NCBI GenBank assembly: GCA_022615595.1
Contig: JAKEGI010000038.1
Span: forward strand, 1 to 5,843
From: Bacteroidales bacterium
GTDB lineage: Bacteria > Bacteroidota > Bacteroidia > Bacteroidales > VadinHA17
Direction of reading: 5' to 3'
Length of the DNA: 5,843 nucleotides
Shown here: positions 1 through 4,427 of the stretch, in pieces
Layout: each line of letters begins with the position of its first letter
Position numbering within the stretch: the stretch's first letter is position 1
The notes under the pieces: model-generated
What the model was told of the DNA's origin: nothing
The model's database searches: none
The model's input: only the letters and a program-made list of their open reading frames with translations
Program-made: the position numbers and the translations under genes

Positions 1-393
1 CATAAGCTCTGACCCGGTCTTGCCGTCGAACCCTCCCCTGGCAGCATAGATCATCATCCCGAAAGCCAGTTCTGCGACAGCGTTTGAGTTCTGTCCCGGT
101 GTATTCATCGCAACTATGTTGCGTGCGGTACATGCCTGAAGGTCAAGGTTATCATAACCTGCACCCGCCCTGACAACTATCTTCAGTTTCAGAGCAGCTG
201 CTATCAGAGCGGCATCCACGATATCTGAGCGGACAATCATAGCATCAGCATCGGCTGCTGCCGCATGGAGCTCCTGAGGGGTCTTGTATTTCTCAAGCAG
301 GGCCAGGGTGTGGCCTCCCTGTTCCGTCACCTCACGTATCTGAGTGATGGCAACAGGTGCAAACGGTTTGTCTGTTGCAACTAGTACTTTCAT
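1..393 (-). CDS. serA: D-3-phosphoglycerate dehydrogenase, N-terminal part (cut by window edge)
   Basis: Oxidises 3-phosphoglycerate to 3-phosphohydroxypyruvate with NAD+, the first step of serine synthesis, in the cytosol (EC 1.1.1.95). The 131 visible codons begin MKVLVATDKPFAP, typical of Bacteroidota SerA, and cover most of the N-terminal part of the substrate-binding domain. The segment RAGAGYDN at residues 75-82 and NTPGQNSNAVAEL at about 97-109 are hallmarks of the D-2-hydroxyacid dehydrogenase fold and of SerA in particular. The NAD-binding Rossmann motif and the catalytic Arg/Glu/His lie beyond the left edge and cannot be checked. Two in-frame ATGs are adjacent (396 and 393). I chose 393 because it gives the usual N-terminus and the same 9-nt spacing to the leader motif as in serC. 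It lies 11 bp after the serC stop and is almost certainly co-transcribed with serC. The family call is strong; the exact start is less certain. Confidence 0.93.
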   Translation of the reverse strand, partial: MKVLVATDKPFAPVAITQIREVTEQGGHTLALLEKYKTPQELHAAAADADAMIVRSDIVDAALIAAALKLKIVVRAGAGYDNLDLQACTARNIVAMNTPGQNSNAVAELAFGMMIYAARGGFDGKTGSELM

Positions 394-402
394 CATTGCC
401 AA

Positions 403-414
403 TTTTAATATTTC
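403..414 (-). promoter_or_regulatory. A/T-rich translation leader motif before serA
   Basis: On the minus strand this reads GAAATATTAAAA and ends 9 nt before the ATG at 393. It overlaps the last codons and stop of serC. The identical 12-mer lies at the same distance before serC. There is no Shine-Dalgarno sequence here; A-rich leaders of this sort are common in Bacteroidota. The function is inferred, and the motif mainly helps to pick 393 over 396 as the start. Confidence 0.35.
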
Positions 415-1475
415 CTTTCAAATTCCTGCATACATTCCACAAGTGCCCTGACACTCTCAGGTGGCAGTGCATTGTATAGTGAGGCGCGGAAACCGCCTAC
501 GGAACGGTGTCCTTCAATGCCAACCATACCCATGGATTTGGCAAAAGCGGCAAACTCTTTCTCAAGCTCCTTGTAGGTTTCGGTCATCACGAAGCACACA
601 TTCATCAGAGACCTGTCTTCCGGGTCGGGTACAGTGGCAACGAACAGCTTGTTACGCTCAATCTCATTATAAAGCAGGGCAGCTTTTTCCTGGTTGATCT
701 TCTGCATCGCTGCCACACCACCTTTGTTCTTCAGCCACTCGAGGGTCTTGAGTGCCGCAAAGACAGGAAGAACGGGAGGAGTATTGAACATGGACTCCTT
801 CTCAATATGTGTTTTGTAGTTTAGCATCGTAGGTATTGGCCGTGTAACCTTGCCCAGCACCTCGTCCTTTATTATCACGAAGGTGACGCCGGCAGGAGCC
901 AGGTTCTTCTGTGCCCCGCCGTAAATGATTGAGTATTTTGAAACGTCAACAGGACGACTGAAGATGTCGCTTGACATGTCGGCCACCAGTGGAACGGATA
1001 CATCCGGGTCTTTTTTCAGTTCAGTGCCGAATATGGTGTTGTTTGTGGTAATGTGAAAGTAATCGGCATCGGCGGGAACAACATAATTCTTCGGTATATA
1101 ATTGAAGTTTTTGTCTTTTGAAGATGCTACCTCAACAACCTCTCCAAATAACCTGGCCTCTTTCAGGGCCTTACCGGCCCATTCACCTGTATTAAGGTAT
1201 GCCGCTTTCTTTTCGAGCATATTCATTGGCACCATTGCGAACTGAAGGCTCGCACCACCTCCCACGAAGATTACGGAGTATCCCGTAGGCACGTCAAGAA
1301 GTTCCTTTACAGTTGCCACGGCCTGATCCATCACCGCAACAAACTCCTTGCTCCTGTGAGAGACCTCCATAATTGACAGTCCTGTGCCTGCAAAATCCTG
1401 AATTGCTTCAATCACTTTCTCATTTGTGTACTGAGGCATGATCGAAGGTCCTGCATAAAAATTGTGCTTTTTCAT
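405..1475 (-). CDS. serC: Phosphoserine aminotransferase
   Basis: PLP enzyme that transaminates 3-phosphohydroxypyruvate with glutamate to O-phospho-L-serine (EC 2.6.1.52), the second step of serine synthesis. From Met at 1475 the protein has 356 residues, close to the usual length of about 360. Visible family features are NFYAGPS at residues 5-11, SHRS at 39-42 (a substrate-contacting His-Arg pair in the family), the PLP phosphate-binding segment GGGASLQF at 72-79, [12 protein letters not shown] at 186-197 with K190 as the likely Schiff-base lysine, and [16 protein letters not shown] at 321-336. The frame stays open upstream to a TTG at 1553, but homologues begin at [11 protein letters not shown] and the extra 26 acidic codons match nothing I recognise, so the ATG at 1475 is preferred. 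It sits 81 bp after comB and 11 bp before serA. No TAnnTTTG box is visible in the upstream gap, so it probably depends on read-through from gcvT-comB. Confidence 0.96.
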   Translation of the reverse strand: MKKHNFYAGPSIMPQYTNEKVIEAIQDFAGTGLSIMEVSHRSKEFVAVMDQAVATVKELLDVPTGYSVIFVGGGASLQFAMVPMNMLEKKAAYLNTGEWAGKALKEARLFGEVVEVASSKDKNFNYIPKNYVVPADADYFHITTNNTIFGTELKKDPDVSVPLVADMSSDIFSRPVDVSKYSIIYGGAQKNLAPAGVTFVIIKDEVLGKVTRPIPTMLNYKTHIEKESMFNTPPVLPVFAALKTLEWLKNKGGVAAMQKINQEKAALLYNEIERNKLFVATVPDPEDRSLMNVCFVMTETYKELEKEFAAFAKSMGMVGIEGHRSVGGFRASLYNALPPESVRALVECMQEFERKY

Positions 1476-1484
1476 TTCTGTGAG

Positions 1485-1496
1485 TTTTAATATTTC
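1485..1496 (-). promoter_or_regulatory. A/T-rich translation leader motif before serC
   Basis: On the minus strand this reads GAAATATTAAAA, 9 nt before the serC ATG at 1475, and is identical to the copy before serA. It supports translation beginning at 1475 rather than at the upstream TTG (1553). A role in ribosome recruitment is inferred from position only. Confidence 0.35.
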
Positions 1497-1556
1497 GTGT
1501 GTTTTCAGTTCGTCATTACTCTCTTCATCGTAATCTTGTACGGTCGCATGCAATAC

Positions 1557-2270
1557 TTACAAAGTTACGAGTCTTTCGTTTCTCAGAACAGGTATAATGG
1601 CAGTCACATCAAATGTGTGACAGTACCCGATGCAGTCATCCAGGCCCTTGTCTCTCAGCCTCGATCTCTGGGCTGCTTTTTCAATATACCCGATGATGTC
1701 ATCCTTTGCCAGGTGCCAGAGATCAACAGCTGCATGCACCGAGTCGCATGCTGTAGTGAACCTTCCGCCCTCCAGAAGCCTTTCTGCTATCGCTCCGGCG
1801 CATAACGTATCCTCCAGGTTAAAGCGTTTTTTCCATCCGGCACATATAATGATAACCTTCCGCTGCTGCTGCTCCAGCCAGCTGCAGAGGGCTGAGAAAT
1901 TAAGGTATGACCCGATGACAACCGCATGACAGTCTGATGCCATCTTCATAATACCTGTACCGTTGGTTGTGCTGTATGCCACGGTCTTTCCTCTTACCTT
2001 TTCAGGAGTGAAGTTGAAAGGCGAGTTGCCAAAGTCTGCAAAATCGAGGAGATAGCCGTCGCGTTCGGCGGCAAGGAGATAGCCTTTTTCTTTTAGCGCC
2101 CTTGCCTCCTCCACGGTGGCAACGGGAATTATCTCACTGACGCCATTGGCAAATGCTGTGCAGATCGAACTCGTTGCCCTGAGGATATCGATGATAACCA
2201 CAACAGCCTGTGTGTCTGAATGTGCTTCATACATTGCCGGCGAAAGGCATATTTCGAGGTTGTTTTTCAC
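1557..2270 (-). CDS. comB: 2-phosphosulfolactate phosphatase family protein (ComB-like)
   Basis: A 237-residue member of the ComB family. The founding enzyme is a Mg-dependent phosphatase that turns 2-phosphosulfolactate into sulfolactate in coenzyme M synthesis (EC 3.1.3.71). Family features are VVIIDILRATSSI at residues 24-36 with D28 and R31, AERDG at 68-72, GNSP at 81-84, STTNGTG at 100-106, CAGW at 143-146 and EDTLCAGA at 153-160, all in the expected order; the length is normal. The start is GTG at 2270: it gives the usual short lead into CLSPA, and an AGGTGA stands 7 nt upstream. The next Met (residue 13) would remove a conserved strand. It lies 25 bp after gcvT and 81 bp before serC, within what looks like a glycine/serine operon. 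Family membership is firm. The substrate here is unknown, since ComB homologues are widespread in bacteria that do not make coenzyme M. Confidence 0.9.
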   Translation of the reverse strand: MKNNLEICLSPAMYEAHSDTQAVVVIIDILRATSSICTAFANGVSEIIPVATVEEARALKEKGYLLAAERDGYLLDFADFGNSPFNFTPEKVRGKTVAYSTTNGTGIMKMASDCHAVVIGSYLNFSALCSWLEQQQRKVIIICAGWKKRFNLEDTLCAGAIAERLLEGGRFTTACDSVHAAVDLWHLAKDDIIGYIEKAAQRSRLRDKGLDDCIGYCHTFDVTAIIPVLRNERLVTL

Positions 2271-2277
2271 CGCGGTA

Positions 2278-2283
2278 TCACCT
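2278..2283 (-). promoter_or_regulatory. Shine-Dalgarno-like site for comB
   Basis: AGGTGA on the minus strand, 7 nt before the GTG at 2270. It is the only convincing Shine-Dalgarno-like sequence before a start in this window, and it favours the GTG over a later ATG. A strong site may compensate for the weaker GTG start. Confidence 0.55.
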
Positions 2284-2295
2284 GCGTTCGGTATT

Positions 2296-3405
2296 TTACT
2301 TTTTAAGAAATGGCGGAGCTGTAACCCTGGCTTTCATCTCTTTGCCCCTCACCCGGATGTAAATCTCGCTGTCGTTCTTCCAGTAATCCTTGTTGAGATA
2401 AGCCATTCCTATACCCTGTTTCAAAACCGGAGACATTGTTCCTGAGGTTACTTCACCTATAATCTTCCCTGATGCATCAACAACCTCATAATGCTGCCTT
2501 GGTATGGCTTTATCGATCATTACAAAACCTTTCAGTCGTCTCGCTGTCCCCTCCTCTTTCTGTCTGAGAAGCAGCGCCCTGTCAATGAAATCCTTGCCAG
2601 GCACAAATTTGGTTATCCAGCCCAGTCCGGCTTCAATAGGTGATGTCGTATCATTTATGTCGTTCCCGTAGAGGCAGAATCCCATTTCGAGGCGAAGGGT
2701 ATCCCTTGCACCAAGCCCGATAGGCTTTATTCCATACTCAGCTCCTGCCCTGAAGACCTCTTCCCACAGGCGGGGAGCATCAGCGTTCCTGACATATATC
2801 TCACATCCGCCTGCACCCGTATATCCGGTGGTAGAGAGTATGACATCAGGGATGCCTGCAAACTTGAGGACCTTGAATGTATAGTACTCCATGTCCGTTA
2901 TCTTCACTGATGTGAGATTCTGCATTGCCTCCAGGGCCAGGGGGCCCTGCACCGCCAGCTGGGCAGTGCCGTCGGAGGCATTATTCATATCATTGCCCGG
3001 CCCTGCGGAAATGCCGAACCTTGAAGCATGCTGAACACACCATGCCCAGTCTTTCTCAATGTTTGAGGCATTGACAACAAGGAGGTACTTCTCCCTGCTG
3101 AAACGGTACACGAGCAGATCATCCACTATACCACCCTTTCCGTTCGGGAAACATGTGTACTGAACCTTCCCGTCAGTCAGCGCCGAGACATCGTTGCTGG
3201 TTACATATTGAAGAAATTCAAGGGCATGCGGACCATTAACCCAGAATTCTCCCATATGCGAAACATCAAAAACGCCTACCTTTTCGCGAACAGTCATATG
3301 TTCATCGGTAATACCGGAATATTCAACCGGCATGTTATACCCGGCAAAGGGAATAATCCTTGCTCCGAGAGCCTCATGAAACTTAAGAAAAGGGGTGTTT
3401 TTCAT
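2296..3405 (-). CDS. gcvT: Glycine cleavage system T-protein (aminomethyltransferase)
   Basis: Transfers the methylene carbon from aminomethyl-lipoyl H-protein to tetrahydrofolate, giving 5,10-methylene-THF and ammonia (EC 2.1.2.10). The protein has 369 residues, a full T-protein. Visible family segments are [20 protein letters not shown] near the N-terminus, FDVSHMGEF at 46-54, [11 protein letters not shown] at 91-101 (the D95/D96 pair contains the catalytic folate-site Asp), [14 protein letters not shown] at 192-205 with E202, [11 protein letters not shown] at 230-240 and [10 protein letters not shown] at 317-326. The C-terminal barrel ends in [16 protein letters not shown] replaces the GYTGE of E. 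coli; as I recall this is usual in Bacteroidota. It is the first gene of the minus-strand operon, starting 24 nt from a -7 box. The H-protein and P-protein genes are not in the window, as often happens in this phylum. No glycine riboswitch fits in the short leader. Confidence 0.97.
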   Translation of the reverse strand: MKNTPFLKFHEALGARIIPFAGYNMPVEYSGITDEHMTVREKVGVFDVSHMGEFWVNGPHALEFLQYVTSNDVSALTDGKVQYTCFPNGKGGIVDDLLVYRFSREKYLLVVNASNIEKDWAWCVQHASRFGISAGPGNDMNNASDGTAQLAVQGPLALEAMQNLTSVKITDMEYYTFKVLKFAGIPDVILSTTGYTGAGGCEIYVRNADAPRLWEEVFRAGAEYGIKPIGLGARDTLRLEMGFCLYGNDINDTTSPIEAGLGWITKFVPGKDFIDRALLLRQKEEGTARRLKGFVMIDKAIPRQHYEVVDASGKIIGEVTSGTMSPVLKQGIGMAYLNKDYWKNDSEIYIRVRGKEMKARVTAPPFLKK

Positions 3406-3428
3406 AGCATTATGTTTTGTATAGACAA

Positions 3429-3436
3429 CAAAAGTA
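3429..3436 (-). promoter_or_regulatory. Bacteroidota-type promoter -7 box for gcvT operon
   Basis: On the minus strand this reads TACTTTTG, an exact match to the Bacteroidota -7 consensus TAnnTTTG. A start of transcription near 3420-3424 would leave a leader of about 15-20 nt before the gcvT ATG at 3405. At the -33 distance (19 nt further up) there is GGTT rather than TTTG, so the upstream half is weak and overlaps one AACCTG/CAGGTT repeat. Confidence 0.6.
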
Positions 3437-3444
3437 TCATTTTT

Positions 3445-3548
3445 AACCTGATAAAAACCTGCGATAAATCATTTTTGGATACTCTAATTTTACTTCCTGC
3501 ATTAACCTGCGGATCATTATTTTTATATTTGTATCATATTCAAACCTG
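3445..3548. repeat. Four AACCTG repeats across the divergent promoter region
   Basis: AACCTG occurs on the plus strand at 3445-3450, 3456-3461, 3504-3509 and 3543-3548. The second and third extend to AACCTGCG and are followed by similar A/T-rich stretches, so they look like an imperfect direct duplication with a 48-bp period. The first pair is 11 bp apart, about one helical turn. One copy overlaps the -33 position of each divergent promoter. All copies point the same way. They could be operator half-sites for one regulator of both directions, or a chance local duplication. Confidence 0.4.
3524..3531 (+). promoter_or_regulatory. Bacteroidota-type promoter -7 box for the hpt-STAS genes
   Basis: TATATTTG matches TAnnTTTG exactly. 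Transcription would start at about 3536-3540, leaving a leader of about 15 nt before the ATG at 3554. No TTTG is found 19 nt upstream; that spot instead touches an AACCTG repeat at 3504. The leader has no Shine-Dalgarno sequence. Confidence 0.6.
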
Positions 3549-3553
3549 AACCG

Positions 3554-3907
3554 ATGGAATACAAGTCTTTCAATCCGGATTACCTGATGAACGTAAGCGG
3601 AGGAGAAACCGAAATAATGGATGAGATCGTTGCGATATTCAGGAGCCAGATACCTGAATTTATCAGTGAAATGAAAAGCCTGTACGGGAGCGGGAAATAT
3701 AATGAGCTGGGACTGCTTGCCCACAAGGCAAAAGGGTCGGTCACAGTAATGGGAATGGAAGATACAGCAAGAATGCTTAAGGATTTTGAGCTTCAGGCCA
3801 AGGCCGGCATTAATCATAACGGTTATCAGGAGTTTATTTCAAGGTTCGAGAAGGATGCGGCCACCGTGCTGGCTGAGATAGACCATTTCATGAGTCAAAA
3901 GCACTGA
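3554..3907 (+). CDS. Free-standing Hpt (histidine phosphotransfer) domain protein
   Basis: A 117-residue single-domain protein. Hpt domains carry phosphate on a His between a hybrid histidine kinase's receiver domain and a response regulator, in the cytosol. The segment LAHKAKGSVTVMGM at residues 55-68 is the classic H-x-x-K-G-S motif, with H57 as the phosphorylated His and K60-equivalent and G61 following as in the family. The rest is amphipathic helix, as expected of a four-helix bundle: helices at about 18-45, 49-65, 68-85 and 91-113. There is no signal peptide or membrane segment. The ATG at 3554 follows a -7 box by 22 nt. The STAS gene begins 6 bp after its stop, so the two are probably one transcript. 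No histidine kinase or receiver-domain gene is nearby, so its partners must be encoded elsewhere. The family call is firm; the pathway is unknown. Confidence 0.88.
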   Translation: MEYKSFNPDYLMNVSGGETEIMDEIVAIFRSQIPEFISEMKSLYGSGKYNELGLLAHKAKGSVTVMGMEDTARMLKDFELQAKAGINHNGYQEFISRFEKDAATVLAEIDHFMSQKH

Positions 3908-3913
3908 TCTGAC

Positions 3914-4264
3914 ATGGTATTGTTTGAAAAAATCGACGGGATAGAAGTCATAAGTTTCAACACCGACAGGATCAATGCGCTAAATGTCGGGAACATTAAG
4001 CCTCATATAATGAAGTTGTTTGACATACCCTACACCAGAGCTGTCATAGATATGGAGGGTGTCAGCTATCTTGACAGCACCGGCTTTGCAATGTTTCTGC
4101 ATCTCCTGCGTGTCTCACGCTCAAACTACTGCTCTTTCAGACTATGCTCCCTGACCCCTCGTGCCAGGGAACTGTTTGAACTGCTGCATCTTCATACAGC
4201 CCTTGAAATATATCCTGACCGGCAGTCGTGCCTCGAGAGTTACCTGCGCAACGGGCCTTATTGA
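3914..4264 (+). CDS. STAS domain protein (anti-sigma factor antagonist-like)
   Basis: A 116-residue protein that is one STAS domain. The core AVIDMEGVSYLDSTGFAM spans residues 43-60; D54-S55-T56-G57 is the D-S-[ST]-G motif, in which S55 sits where SpoIIAA/RsbV proteins are phosphorylated by an anti-sigma kinase. Before it lies the usual beta strand pair with VISFNTDRINALN, and after it a strand (FRLCSL) and the helix PRARELFELLHLHTALEIY, again typical. It is soluble with no signal peptide. It follows the hpt gene by 6 bp and lacks a Shine-Dalgarno sequence. RsbV-like proteins normally pair with an RsbW-type kinase and a PP2C phosphatase; neither is in view. STAS proteins also act as regulators of transporters (MlaB on the MlaF ATPase), which matters because an ABC ATPase gene follows. 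The fold call is strong and the function unresolved. Confidence 0.88.
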   Translation: MVLFEKIDGIEVISFNTDRINALNVGNIKPHIMKLFDIPYTRAVIDMEGVSYLDSTGFAMFLHLLRVSRSNYCSFRLCSLTPRARELFELLHLHTALEIYPDRQSCLESYLRNGPY

Positions 4265-4284
4265 CTGTTATCAAATACAACAGT
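4264..4284 (+). terminator. Weak hairpin at the STAS stop codon
   Basis: ACTGTT at 4264-4269 pairs with AACAGT at 4279-4284 around a 9-nt A/T-rich loop, beginning at the last base of the STAS stop codon. The stem is only 6 bp and no T-run follows, so it is a poor intrinsic terminator. It may slow or trim the transcript, or mean nothing. Confidence 0.2.
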
Positions 4285-4300
4285 TCCTGTCCTGACATCT

Positions 4301-4343
4301 ATTCTGACAATCTCCTTTATCTCCTCAGGTGTCATGTCAGAAT
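4301..4343. repeat. Inverted repeat ATTCTGACA / TGTCAGAAT in the STAS-ABC gap
   Basis: A perfect 9-bp inverted repeat, arms 4301-4309 and 4335-4343, with 25 nt between. An alternative left arm CTGACAT at 4292-4298 can pair with ATGTCAG at 4334-4340. There is no T-run, so this is not a simple terminator; spaced arms suggest a protein-binding site or an RNA hairpin. The whole 163-bp gap (4265-4427) holds no gene I can support and no clear TAnnTTTG box. GAAATATT occurs twice in it (4353 and 4378). Confidence 0.35.
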
Positions 4344-4427
4344 GACAGACTCGAAATATTTTAGGATTTCTCGCATTGAAATATTATTTTCAGCCTTTGT
4401 TTATCTACGGATTGATACTGCTGCCTG

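Noticed and set aside
461..824. Plus-strand open frames opposite serC
   Set aside because: Fully antisense to a well-supported serC with all conserved motifs; Cys/Arg/His-rich composition typical of shadow frames.
1476..1553. In-frame 26-codon extension of serC from a TTG start
   Set aside because: Homologues begin at [11 protein letters not shown]; the extension is acidic, unlike any known PSAT N-terminus, and the leader motif and spacing point to ATG 1475.
1497..1929. Plus-strand open frames opposite comB
   Set aside because: Antisense to comB, with no start signal and no recognisable domain.
3406..3428. Glycine riboswitch before gcvT
   Set aside because: The leader after the -7 box is only about 15-20 nt, too short for any glycine aptamer, and no paired aptamer-like structure is seen in the 148-bp gap.
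3443..3817. Minus-strand 124-codon open frame overlapping the hpt gene and the promoter region
   Set aside because: It is antisense to a clear Hpt domain, runs through both promoter elements, and its protein matches no family I recognise.
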